A DNA stretch of 64,000 bases, from the NCBI RefSeq assembly GCF_014200605.1, contig NZ_JACHCE010000007.1, forward strand, positions 124,001 to 188,000, written 5' to 3'. The notes under the pieces are model-generated. The model was not told the origin of the DNA, searched no databases, and saw only the letters and a list, made by a program, of their open reading frames with translations. Origin of the DNA: Pedobacter cryoconitis (lineage in GTDB: Bacteria; Bacteroidota; Bacteroidia; Sphingobacteriales; Sphingobacteriaceae). Of this stretch, positions 1-8,355 are shown in pieces (positions within the stretch are counted from its first letter, which is position 1; each line of letters opens with the position of its first letter). A program made the position numbers and the translations under genes.

Positions 1-498
1 AGGAACTCTTAATCCGAACTGACTGAAAACACCGCCAATAACTGGTCCTACGATAAAGCCAATGCCGAATGCAGCACCAATTAAACCGAAGTTTTGTGCT
101 CTTTTTTCTGGTGTGCTTACATCAGCTATATAGGCCATAGCAGTTGTAAAACTTGCGCCGGTGATACCAGCAAATATCCTTCCTACAAATAACCAGGCAA
201 TTGTGGGGGCAAAAGCCAGGAAGATATAATCGATCCCTAAGCCAAATAATGAAGCTAAAAGTATTGGTCTGCGACCAAAACGATCACTTAAACCTCCTAA
301 AATAGGGGAACTAATGAACTGCATTACAGAATAAGAAATAGTCAGCCATCCTCCATAAACGGCTGCAAGACTTAATCCTCCGCCAGTAAGCTCTTCAATT
401 AATTTAGGTAAAACAGGAATGATGATTCCAAATCCTGTGAAGTCGATAAGTAGTGTTATAAAAATAAATCCAATTGCAGATTTCTTTTGAGAGGCCAT
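1..498 (-). CDS. MFS transporter, TetA-like, partial (C-terminus outside window)
   Basis: This is the N-terminal ~166 residues of a major facilitator superfamily drug/proton antiporter. The start codon is at 496-498 on the minus strand and the rest lies beyond base 1. The first helix contains LLIDFTGFGIIIPVLP, typical of the TetA/TCR group, and the loop between helices 2 and 3 carries the MFS motif A as SDRFGRRP. A GxxxGPxxGG-like segment (GFIVGPVIGG) matches the antiporter motif C in helix 5. The substrate cannot be read from the sequence; tetracycline efflux is only one possibility, since many chromosomal Bacteroidota homologues are uncharacterised. It is divergent from the GH18 gene at 707. 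Confidence 0.85.
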   Translation of the reverse strand, partial: MASQKKSAIGFIFITLLIDFTGFGIIIPVLPKLIEELTGGGLSLAAVYGGWLTISYSVMQFISSPILGGLSDRFGRRPILLASLFGLGIDYIFLAFAPTIAWLFVGRIFAGITGASFTTAMAYIADVSTPEKRAQNFGLIGAAFGIGFIVGPVIGGVFSQFGLRVP

Positions 499-706
499 AT
501 GATAAATTGAATCGTAAAATTAGTTTAATTTCTGTAATTGCCGCTAACTGCATATGGAATACTGCTATAAAGAAAAATATTTTTCATGGCTGGAATTGGT
601 AGTCTTCTTATTTTAACATTCTTTGCTTTAACGTTTTAATAATATCATGATTCCATTTTATGATAAATAAATATTAATATTATTTTATCAAACCAAATAT
701 AAATCT

Positions 707-1738
707 ATGAAAAACATGAAGAAACAATTCAATGCGAGATCACTTGCAGTTATCGCAGGTGCGGGATTTTTTTTATTAGTGCATGTATCCTGTAAAAAGG
801 AAGTTTCGCAGGGTAATACTGTTAGAGGTGAATCTGCTAAAACTGAAACAAATGCTTCAAATGCCAGTTTAATCGCATATAAATCTACACCACATGAAAT
901 TTCTGTTGGGTATTACAGGACATGGCGCGACCGTACTGTTTCAGGTAATATCAATGATCCGATTATGACAGAAATTCCTGATAGTCTGGATATTGTTTGT
1001 AATTTTTCTAATTTTACACCTGCCGGTTCTTCTTACTGGACTACATTGAAAAACACCTATATTCCAGCATTACATGCTAAAGGAACAAAAGTTGTAAATA
1101 CGCAAGGTTTCCCAAATGTAGCTGATACCTCATATACAAATCATTATACGGATAATGTGGCCGGCTACCAGGCATGGGCATTGGCAACATCCAATCAATA
1201 TGCTGCTATGGGATATGATGGTATTGACTTTGATGTCGAATATAATCCAACTGGAGCTAAACTGGTCACTCAGACCGGAATGGTTAAGGCCTTAAGCAAA
1301 TATTTTGGTCCCAAATCAGGCACAGGTAAATTATTGATTTTTGATACTAATCAGAATGGTACTAACAATCTTTTCAGACAAGTGAGTACTTATATTGATT
1401 ATTTGTTTTTGCAGGCCTATGGTCGCGGAACAAGTGGAATGCAAAGTACCTGGAATTCCTTTTCCACATATATTCAATCCAAACAATTCATTATCGGATT
1501 CTCTTTTTATGAAGAAAATGGTTATCCGGGGAATTATTGGGATGATGTAATTTATCCACGCAATGGTAAGGGGCGTGCTTATGATTACTCAAGATGGGAG
1601 CCGGTTACTGGTAAAAAAGGAGGCGTGCTTTCTTATGCAATAGACAGAGACGCACCTTTAACCACGTTGCATGATAATAATATTGTGAAACCTGATTTTA
1701 AGGTGACTAAAGATTTAATCAGGATTATGAATCCTTAA
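707..1738 (+). CDS. GH18-family endo-beta-N-acetylglucosaminidase-like lipoprotein
   Basis: Secreted lipoprotein of 343 aa. Residues 1-28 form a signal peptide that ends in a lipobox with Cys29 (VHVSC), so the protein is probably anchored to the outer membrane. The body shows the GH18 catalytic motif DGIDFDVE at residues 171-178, with Glu178 the likely acid/base. Length and layout fit the single-domain EndoH/EndoF-type GH18 enzymes that cut the chitobiose core of N-glycans, rather than large chitinases; chitinase activity cannot be excluded. No SusC/SusD pair lies next to it, so it looks like a stand-alone scavenging enzyme. A second in-frame ATG lies three codons in. The gene ends at a strong hairpin shared with the convergent aldehyde dehydrogenase gene. 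Confidence 0.8.
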   Translation: MKNMKKQFNARSLAVIAGAGFFLLVHVSCKKEVSQGNTVRGESAKTETNASNASLIAYKSTPHEISVGYYRTWRDRTVSGNINDPIMTEIPDSLDIVCNFSNFTPAGSSYWTTLKNTYIPALHAKGTKVVNTQGFPNVADTSYTNHYTDNVAGYQAWALATSNQYAAMGYDGIDFDVEYNPTGAKLVTQTGMVKALSKYFGPKSGTGKLLIFDTNQNGTNNLFRQVSTYIDYLFLQAYGRGTSGMQSTWNSFSTYIQSKQFIIGFSFYEENGYPGNYWDDVIYPRNGKGRAYDYSRWEPVTGKKGGVLSYAIDRDAPLTTLHDNNIVKPDFKVTKDLIRIMNP

Positions 1739-1762
1739 TTTATATCATTAAATACATGATAT

Positions 1763-1814
1763 AACTATATATAAGATCTTGTATGATAGTTTATACAAGG
1801 TCTTATATATAGTT
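1763..1814. terminator. bidirectional terminator hairpin
   Basis: A 22-bp inverted repeat (1763-1784 with 1793-1814, one G-U wobble, 8-nt loop) lies between the convergent ends of the GH18 gene and the aldehyde dehydrogenase gene. It is A/T-rich with T/A tracts on both sides and is placed to stop transcription from both directions. Confidence 0.75.
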
Positions 1815-1819
1815 GATGG

Positions 1820-3187
1820 TTAACTATTTCTCAGGTGCCATGCTTTAGGTTTAGTAAATGCACGTAATCCCTGATGGGATAACGTAGCGCCAATGCCTGA
1901 ATGTTTTCTTCCGCTCCATGGGAGTCCTGCACTTACCCGGTCACAACAATTCCAGTAGCCTGTACCTGAATCAATCTGTGAAAGAATCTGCTGTGCCCGA
2001 TCCATACTGGCAGAGTATACTGAAGCAGTTAGGCCGTATTCAGTGTCTTGCATCATTCTGATGGCTTCTGCATCATCTTTGACCTTCATAATGCCTATAA
2101 TAGGCCCGAAACTCTCTTCTTGCATCACTTTCATTTCGTTAGATACGTTTACTAAAATGGTAGGTTCAAAATTGTATCCTTTACCATTTATCCGTTTTCC
2201 TCCGGTCAATAAAACTGCTCCATTCTTAACGGCATCCTCAACCTGTTGCTCCAAAACGTTTAATTGTTCTTTTCTTGTCAATGATCCTATGTATACACCT
2301 TTTTCAGTTGGAGACCCTATCTTCCATGATTTCAATTCTTTATTGAATGCTGATATGTAATCTTCGTAAATTTTTTCATGAACGTAAATACGTTCTACCG
2401 CACAACAACTCTGGCCATTATTATAAAAAGCCCCGTCTGCGGTTCCAATAGCAACTGCATTAATATCTTTAACATCTTCAGTTACGTACAAAGGGTCTTT
2501 ACCACCTAATTCAAGCTGGCAGGGAACCATTTTTGCGGCGACTTTTTGATAGATGTGCTGGCCGGTACGATAAGATCCTGTAAAGAAGTACCCGTCAAAA
2601 TCCAGGTCAAGAAGGAGCTCGCCAGTTTGATGAGCACCTAATGCTATCTGAAAAACTCCATCAGGTACGCCTGCTTTCTTAAGTAGCCTTTCAATTTCCA
2701 GTCCGGTAAGAGAGGCATATTCGGATGGTTTATACATAACTGCATTTCCGGCAAGCAGCGCAGGTATGAAAACATTTACGCCAACAAGATAGGGGTAGTT
2801 CCATGCTGAGATATTACAGATGACACCAAGCGGATCATAAGAGATTATTTCCTTTAGTTCGCTTGTGTTAACTATCAATTCATCAGATAGATATTTGTCT
2901 GAATTGTGGAGCATCCATTGTATTCTTGTCTTTGCTCCATTAATTTCGTTACGGGATTGTTGTAAAGGTTTTCCCACCTCTGATGTAAGCACTGCGGCAA
3001 GTGTTTCATTTTCAGTATCCAGTAAATCATAAAAGTTCTGAATAACTTTTGTACGTTCTTTAAGACCTTGTTTAGCCCAGTCTTCCTGTGATTTTTTAAG
3101 TATTGCTATTTTTTGATTCAGCGAAGCTTCATTGTCTTCCTGCAGTGTTGTGATTATTTCTTCTGTAGCCGGATTTATTATATTCAT
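1820..3187 (-). CDS. aldehyde dehydrogenase (likely for gamma-glutamyl-aldehyde or semialdehyde)
   Basis: NAD(P)-dependent aldehyde dehydrogenase of 455 aa, the usual length for succinate-semialdehyde-type enzymes. The general-base Glu is in LELGGKDP near residue 226 and the catalytic Cys in NNGQSCCAVER near residue 260. It is the last gene of the operon 7742-1820 and its start overlaps the end of the hydrolase gene by 4 bp (ATGA), implying translational coupling. In context it probably oxidises the aldehyde made by the iron alcohol dehydrogenase (for example gamma-glutamyl-aminoacetaldehyde to gamma-glutamylglycine) before hydrolysis. Family is certain; the exact substrate is inference. Confidence 0.9.
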   Translation of the reverse strand: MNIINPATEEIITTLQEDNEASLNQKIAILKKSQEDWAKQGLKERTKVIQNFYDLLDTENETLAAVLTSEVGKPLQQSRNEINGAKTRIQWMLHNSDKYLSDELIVNTSELKEIISYDPLGVICNISAWNYPYLVGVNVFIPALLAGNAVMYKPSEYASLTGLEIERLLKKAGVPDGVFQIALGAHQTGELLLDLDFDGYFFTGSYRTGQHIYQKVAAKMVPCQLELGGKDPLYVTEDVKDINAVAIGTADGAFYNNGQSCCAVERIYVHEKIYEDYISAFNKELKSWKIGSPTEKGVYIGSLTRKEQLNVLEQQVEDAVKNGAVLLTGGKRINGKGYNFEPTILVNVSNEMKVMQEESFGPIIGIMKVKDDAEAIRMMQDTEYGLTASVYSASMDRAQQILSQIDSGTGYWNCCDRVSAGLPWSGRKHSGIGATLSHQGLRAFTKPKAWHLRNS

Positions 3188-3897
3188 TTTTTATGTTTTT
3201 TCACTTCCTCAATAAATCTTTCTTTTATTTTTTGAGACAGTGGATTTACTTCCTTTTCTTTCATTCTTTCGGGGTGCCATTGTACCGCAAGCATAAAAGA
3301 TTTATCTGTTTTGTCTTTAAATTCCAAACCCTCAATGAGTTGATCTGAGGTAAGTGAGTAAGAATTAGCAATTAAATTGTTGCTTAAAGTGTTATTTGTA
3401 ACTCCTTGATGATGTGCGCTGTTCACTAATCCTTTTTCTAATCCAATTATAGCGTATAACATAGAGTTATGACCTATTTTGACATGATGGACTTTATCCA
3501 TTGTCTGCTTTTTATGTATTTCATTAGCTCCGCCAATGTCTGCGAGGACCTTTCCGCCTTCAAGAATATTGATGTACTGCATTCCTCTGCATATACCTAA
3601 AACCGGTACTTTATGCGCTTGTGAATATTCATAAATCAGCTTTTCAAAATGGTCTCTTTCAGGTAAAAACTGAGCTGGTTTATAAGGGTAATTTTTGGGC
3701 CCGTCATAGTAAGAAGGTTCTACATCAATACCGCCGGTTAACAGGAAACCATCACACTCTTGCAGATCTTCAAGATTATTCTTTTCGAAGGATAATTTGA
3801 TTAGCTCTATCTCGTCACCCAGGTCAGCATTAGTAAACCAGTTCCAGTAATTCTGGAAATTGGTCTCCGTGTAACTTATTCCAATCTTCTTTTTCAT
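3184..3897 (-). CDS. class I glutamine amidotransferase-like gamma-glutamyl hydrolase (PuuD-type, peptidase C26)
   Basis: 237 aa, the typical length of PuuD/gamma-glutamyl-GABA hydrolase. The nucleophile elbow LGICRGMQYIN has Cys103, and the His/Glu of the triad are in QWHPE near the C-terminus. LLTGGIDVEP near residue 52 is also characteristic. The enzyme hydrolyses gamma-glutamyl amides, releasing glutamate and the freed amine or amino acid. It lies between the alcohol dehydrogenase gene (9-bp gap) and the aldehyde dehydrogenase gene (4-bp overlap), so it would regenerate the glutamate spent by the glutamine-synthetase-like ligase of the same operon. Confidence 0.88.
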   Translation of the reverse strand: MKKKIGISYTETNFQNYWNWFTNADLGDEIELIKLSFEKNNLEDLQECDGFLLTGGIDVEPSYYDGPKNYPYKPAQFLPERDHFEKLIYEYSQAHKVPVLGICRGMQYINILEGGKVLADIGGANEIHKKQTMDKVHHVKIGHNSMLYAIIGLEKGLVNSAHHQGVTNNTLSNNLIANSYSLTSDQLIEGLEFKDKTDKSFMLAVQWHPERMKEKEVNPLSQKIKERFIEEVKKHKK

Positions 3898-3906
3898 TTA
3901 TATGAA

Positions 3907-5058
3907 CTATTTGAGCGCTTTTAAATAGAGTTGTTTAAAATCTTCTCTCGTTACAGGTTTCGGATTATTAGGATGAGCAAAATCGGCAAGAGCCAAATCT
4001 GCAAGTGTTTCAATATGTTCTGGCTTTACACCAATTTCACCTAATGTATGCGGAATATGAACGCTTGAATTCAAATCATATAAATACTTAACTACCGCTT
4101 CCCCTGTTTCTTCTTTCAATTCCAGGGTTCTGGCAATACGCCTGAACCGGTCTTCAAAGCCTGCAATATTAAATTCCATGCCATATGGCAGATTTACTGC
4201 ATTTGCTAAACCATGATGTGTATCCAGCAAAGACGAAAGCGGATGTGCCAGTGAATGCACTACACCTAATCCTTTTTGAAAAGCAATTGCACCCATCATA
4301 GAAGCCATCAGCATTTTACTTCTGCTTTCCAGGTCGGGGTGGTTAGTGGCTCTTTCAATTGCGTCTTTAATGAGGTATATACCTTCCAGTGCTATTCCAT
4401 CACATAAAGGATGTGGATTTTTCGCTAAAAATGCCTCTAGATTGTGTGTTAGTGCATCCATAGCTGTAGCGGCCGTAATAAACGGTGGTAAGTCCATTGT
4501 TAATACCGGATCAGCAAATATAATTTTTGCCATTAATTTGGGAGAGAACAGAATCTTCTTCTGATGTGTTTCATCATCTGCGATAATTGCACTCCGGCCA
4601 ACCTCACTTCCTGTTCCGGCAGTGGTTGGAACGGCAATGAAGTGTGGTACTTCATTCGTTACATAAATATCACCGCCAATTAAATCATCATATTTGAATA
4701 AATCTTCTCTGTGGTTTACACGCAGCACAATAGATCTTGCTACATCTAAAGCAGCTCCGCCACCAATTCCAATAATGCAGTCTCTTGAAGTATTGTCCCA
4801 TAAGTCGGTCCCTTTATACACATCACTTTTAACAGGATTCTTATGAATATCACTAAACACCTCTGCAGAGATTTGATGTGTATTTAAATCACCCAAAATT
4901 GATTTAAAAAATGATAAACCCGCTATTGTCGGATCAGTCACGATAAGAGGACGTTTTAGTTTGTTTTTTTGAAGGTAAGCAGGCAATTCTTTTATCGCAC
5001 CTGCACCAAACCGAATGATAGTCGGAAAGTTATACTGATAAACTTTATCAAATGTCAT
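3907..5058 (-). CDS. iron-containing alcohol dehydrogenase
   Basis: 383 aa, group III (Fe-dependent) alcohol dehydrogenase. The nucleotide site is GIGGGAALDVAR. Metal ligands are in DALTHNLEAFL and in the pair HSLAHPLSSLLDTHHGLANA, which carries the family signature. Iron alcohol dehydrogenases oxidise or reduce primary alcohols such as 1,3-propanediol, lactaldehyde or 4-hydroxybutyrate. Here it replaces the FAD amine oxidase (PuuB) found in the putrescine Puu operon, which suggests that the gamma-glutamylated substrate carries a hydroxyl group, as with ethanolamine. Spacing is 12 bp from the ligase gene and 9 bp to the hydrolase gene. Confidence 0.92.
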   Translation of the reverse strand: MTFDKVYQYNFPTIIRFGAGAIKELPAYLQKNKLKRPLIVTDPTIAGLSFFKSILGDLNTHQISAEVFSDIHKNPVKSDVYKGTDLWDNTSRDCIIGIGGGAALDVARSIVLRVNHREDLFKYDDLIGGDIYVTNEVPHFIAVPTTAGTGSEVGRSAIIADDETHQKKILFSPKLMAKIIFADPVLTMDLPPFITAATAMDALTHNLEAFLAKNPHPLCDGIALEGIYLIKDAIERATNHPDLESRSKMLMASMMGAIAFQKGLGVVHSLAHPLSSLLDTHHGLANAVNLPYGMEFNIAGFEDRFRRIARTLELKEETGEAVVKYLYDLNSSVHIPHTLGEIGVKPEHIETLADLALADFAHPNNPKPVTREDFKQLYLKALK

Positions 5059-5070
5059 AGCTATAGTCGT

Positions 5071-6429
5071 TTAAATAATTTCAAAATATCTTTTAAGCTC
5101 CCAGTCAGTTACCGCTTTGGCATATTGTTTCCATTCCCATTCTCTGGTTAGGGTAAAATGCTCTGTAAACTGTTCTCCGAATAATTCTTTAGCAACTACT
5201 GATTGTTTCATCAATTGTGTGGCATAATGGAGGTTGGCAGGTAAAATGCCATTAGAAATGTCCTGGTATCCATTGCCTTTAGTAGCCGGCTGATCAAGTT
5301 TCATGTGGTGCTTAATTCCATATAAACCAGCAGCAAGACAGGCCGATAAGGCCAGGTATGGATTCGTATCTGAGCCAACAACCCTGGTCTCTAATCTGGT
5401 CGCTTTTGTGCTTCCTGGTAAAGCCCTTAAAGCCACTGTTCTGTTGTCAATGCCCCAGGTTAATGTCGTTGGTGCCCAGGCGCCTTCTACCAATCTTTTA
5501 TAACTGTTCACCGTTGGCGCAATCATCGGTAAGATATGTGGCAGGCAATAAAGCTGCCCTGCTATATAGCTTTTCATCAGTTCACTCATTTTATCCGGAT
5601 CTTTTTCCTCGTAGAACAAGTTTCTATTAGCTCCTTTATCCCATAAGCTCTGGTGCACATGACCACTGCAGCCAGGCAGATTTTCATTGAACTTTGCCAT
5701 AAAAGTGGCCATGATACCATATTTATAAGCAATTTCCTTTACTGCTGTTTTAAATAATACTGCCTGATCTGCAGCTTGCAAAACAGGTGCATATCTGATT
5801 GCAGCTTCATAAACGCCAGGCCCGGTTTCTGTATGCAAACCTTCTATGGGGATATCAAATCTGGAAAGTAAATCAAAGAGATCACTCATGTAATCATTTC
5901 TCAACGAACCTCTGAGTATGGAATAACCGAACATTCCAGGGGTTAAAGGCGTAAGCTGATGAAAGCCCTTTTCATGTGCACTCTGAGGTGTTTCTGCAAA
6001 ATTGAACCATTCGAATTCCTGTGAGAAATAAGGGGTGAAACCATTCTGTGTTGCTTCATTTAAAACTTTACGAAGCAATTGACGGGGGCAGGTGTAAGCT
6101 GGTACATTCTTTTCATTTACAAAATCACCCAAAAAAAATGGAACATCGTTTTCCCATGGGATTTTACGAAAGGTGCCTAAGTCTAGTTTGACCAGTGCAT
6201 CCGGATACCCGGTGTGCCATCCTGTAAACTTTACATTATCGTAAGCTACATCGCCCATATCCCATCCAAAGGTAACATCACAAAAGCTCAGCCTGCCTTC
6301 AATGATAGAAGCAAACTTTTCAGCAGCAATGTATTTGCCTCTTAAAATACCATCTATATCGGCGACGGCTACTTTTACTTTTCCCGAAGGATGTTGTTTT
6401 ACATACGCTAATATTTCTTGAACTGTCAT
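5071..6429 (-). CDS. glutamine synthetase-like gamma-glutamyl-amine ligase (PuuA/GlnA4-type)
   Basis: 452 aa member of the glutamine synthetase superfamily. It begins with the N-terminal beta-grasp (VKVAVADIDGILRGKYI), followed by the catalytic barrel with SQEFEWF, the HTETGPGVYEAAI metal/glutamate region, GCSGHVHQSLWD and NRTVALRALPG. The C-terminus (VTDWELKRYFEII) resembles PuuA and other gamma-glutamylamine synthetases rather than GlnA; the adenylylation-loop Tyr context of GlnA is not evident. It would ligate glutamate to a primary amine at the cost of ATP. The start overlaps the permease stop by 4 bp. Permease identity suggests ethanolamine as the amine; putrescine or another amino alcohol is possible. 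Confidence 0.85.
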   Translation of the reverse strand: MTVQEILAYVKQHPSGKVKVAVADIDGILRGKYIAAEKFASIIEGRLSFCDVTFGWDMGDVAYDNVKFTGWHTGYPDALVKLDLGTFRKIPWENDVPFFLGDFVNEKNVPAYTCPRQLLRKVLNEATQNGFTPYFSQEFEWFNFAETPQSAHEKGFHQLTPLTPGMFGYSILRGSLRNDYMSDLFDLLSRFDIPIEGLHTETGPGVYEAAIRYAPVLQAADQAVLFKTAVKEIAYKYGIMATFMAKFNENLPGCSGHVHQSLWDKGANRNLFYEEKDPDKMSELMKSYIAGQLYCLPHILPMIAPTVNSYKRLVEGAWAPTTLTWGIDNRTVALRALPGSTKATRLETRVVGSDTNPYLALSACLAAGLYGIKHHMKLDQPATKGNGYQDISNGILPANLHYATQLMKQSVVAKELFGEQFTEHFTLTREWEWKQYAKAVTDWELKRYFEII

Positions 6430-7742
6430 TGGTCAGCTGGTTTAAACGTTCTATACAATAAAAAGGTGATGGCCAATATGGAAAAGTAAATCAGCCCTAA
6501 TTTTATATTAAAGATTAACATAGCTATGATCGATATCGTAGCTATAAGCAGAGATATTACTGGAAATAATGGATAAAAGGGGACGCTAAACGGGCGTGGC
6601 AGTTCAGGTTCCTGTTTTCTTAAAAGCAGGATGGATATCATCGCAATAATATAAAGTGTTAAGGCTCCAAAAACAGAAATAACAATGATCTCAGAAGTCT
6701 TACCCGATAACAAGGCAAAGATTCCGATTATCATATTTCCAAATAATGCATTTGCAGGAGTTTGGAAACGCGGAGATATTTTTCCTAAAAAAGAGGGGAT
6801 GTTTCTGGCATGGCCCATCTCGTAGGTTGAGCGCCCGGCAGCTAAAATTAATCCATGGAAAGAAGCTACCAGGCCAAATAAACCGACTGTAATCAGTAAA
6901 TGATACATCAAATGATTACTCCCTGTTATTTTGGCCAGTGCTAAAGGAAGAGGAGAGTCTGAGGTTTCTCCACTTACACCATTTTTATATACAATCGCTT
7001 CCCAGCCTGCAATGCCAGTCGCTGAAATAAATATCAATGCACATAACACCACTAATGTAAATATAGCCCATCCAAATCCTTTACTAATATCACGCTGTGG
7101 ATTTTTGGTTTCTTCAGCTACATTTGCGAGCCCCTCAATACCCAGAAAAAACCAGATAGCGAAAGGAATAGCTGCAAATATACCGCCCCAGCCATTTGGG
7201 AAGGAATGATGTGTCAGATTCGCTACCTCTAATTTTGGTAAAGCCAGACCTGAAAACAAGAGCAGTTCACCAACAGCTAAAACAGTCACTATAACTTCAA
7301 AAGAGGCAGCTGCTTTAATCCCATATATATTTAAACCTGTAAAGATAAAATAGATGACAATAGCACTTGTTAATATGGGAACCTGGGGAAAAAATGCATT
7401 GAAATAAGCACCAATAGCAAAGGCAATCGCAGGAGGAGCCAATATGAATTCAATAATCTGAGCGATACCTGCAATAAAGCCGATGTTTTTGCCCATCGCT
7501 CTGTTTGCATAGTCAAATACACCGCCTGCTTTTGGAATTGCACAGGCCAGTTCTGTATAACTGAATGTAAAAGTGACATACATTATGGCGATGGCGATTG
7601 TAGCAATAGCCATACCCCCTGTGCCACCTTTCTCCAGGCCAAGATTCCAGCCGAAATACATACCCGAAATAACATAACCTACACCGAGTCCCCAAAGCAT
7701 AAATGGAGTCAGTGTTTTTCTTAAACCCTTATTTTCTGTCAT
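6426..7742 (-). CDS. APC-family permease, ethanolamine permease-like
   Basis: 438 aa inner-membrane transporter with about 12 hydrophobic segments of the amino acid-polyamine-organocation family. The stretch AIPKAGGVFDYANRAMG followed by IAGIAQIIEFILAPPAIAF is close to what I know of the ethanolamine permease subfamily, in which PxxGGxFDYxxRA and the EFxxAPPAIA helix are conserved. It is the first gene of the five-gene minus-strand operon and overlaps the ligase gene by 4 bp, so uptake and gamma-glutamylation of the same amine are probably coupled. Specificity for ethanolamine is inferred from family resemblance. Confidence 0.82.
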   Translation of the reverse strand: MTENKGLRKTLTPFMLWGLGVGYVISGMYFGWNLGLEKGGTGGMAIATIAIAIMYVTFTFSYTELACAIPKAGGVFDYANRAMGKNIGFIAGIAQIIEFILAPPAIAFAIGAYFNAFFPQVPILTSAIVIYFIFTGLNIYGIKAAASFEVIVTVLAVGELLLFSGLALPKLEVANLTHHSFPNGWGGIFAAIPFAIWFFLGIEGLANVAEETKNPQRDISKGFGWAIFTLVVLCALIFISATGIAGWEAIVYKNGVSGETSDSPLPLALAKITGSNHLMYHLLITVGLFGLVASFHGLILAAGRSTYEMGHARNIPSFLGKISPRFQTPANALFGNMIIGIFALLSGKTSEIIVISVFGALTLYIIAMISILLLRKQEPELPRPFSVPFYPLFPVISLLIATISIIAMLIFNIKLGLIYFSILAITFLLYRTFKPADQ

Positions 7743-8355
7743 TTATGCCTCAATTACTACGTAACTAAATATAAGATAAACTAATTTAAAAACGTATCGG
7801 CTAAATAAAAAAACAAAACAGAGCCTGTTTTATTCCATAATTTCTATAAACGAAAAATAAATAGTTTGAATCCACTATAGAATGGAATTATAATCTCAAA
7901 AAACACAGGATAAATGGATGATATTTTTAATTAATGATGGAGTTAGTCTTTGTATTTTCTTGTCGGTTGTGAAAAAAAAATATAAAGTGTCAAAAATACA
8001 CAACTCTTGGTTTCGAAAACTGCTTTCTTCTATTCTTAAAGGCATATAATAGCTGTTTAAAAGCTTGTTTTATCGTATTAGCAAAATTTTCATTCACCAC
8101 GTCAATAGGTATGTTTCGTCAAATAAATTATGATCTTAAATTATAATTACGAAAGTTTATGCACTTATTATTTAAATCATTTGAATGTGTTTAAAACTAT
8201 AAGACAAATCTGTCTTATAGTTTTCAGACAAGAGGGGGAGGTATGTTTTTATTTTTCTTTTAATGATTAAAGTTATCAGAAAATTAAAGTTGATTGAGGT
8301 TGTGACTTGGTGTAAGTATTAAAAACAACATAAAAACAATAACTAAATATAAACA
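7743..8355. other. 613-bp divergent intergenic region with a long perfect hairpin
   Basis: Divergent control region between the ethanolamine-type operon (minus) and the aminotransferase operon (plus). I see no coding potential. It is very A/T-rich and contains one clear structured element, a 14-bp perfect inverted repeat at 8193-8224. Leaders and promoters for both operons must lie here, but no full TTG/TAnnTTTG promoter is clear; TACGTTTT on the minus strand near 7787-7794 is a weak candidate for the permease operon. Confidence 0.6.
8193..8224. promoter_or_regulatory. 14-bp perfect inverted repeat upstream of aminotransferase operon
   Basis: Arms 8193-8206 and 8211-8224 are perfectly complementary around a 4-nt loop, forming AAAACTATAAGACA and its complement. 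It lies ~130 bp upstream of the aminotransferase start, in a region with no upstream plus-strand gene to terminate. It is therefore more likely an operator or leader attenuator than a gene-end terminator. It contains ATAAGAC/GTCTTAT head to head, the same heptamer as the direct repeats at 48946-53484, which may be coincidence. Confidence 0.5.

Noticed and set aside
1820..7742. Operon as a classical putrescine Puu pathway
   Set aside because: No FAD amine oxidase (PuuB) is present; an iron alcohol dehydrogenase takes that place and the permease is ethanolamine-like. Putrescine is still listed as an alternative substrate.
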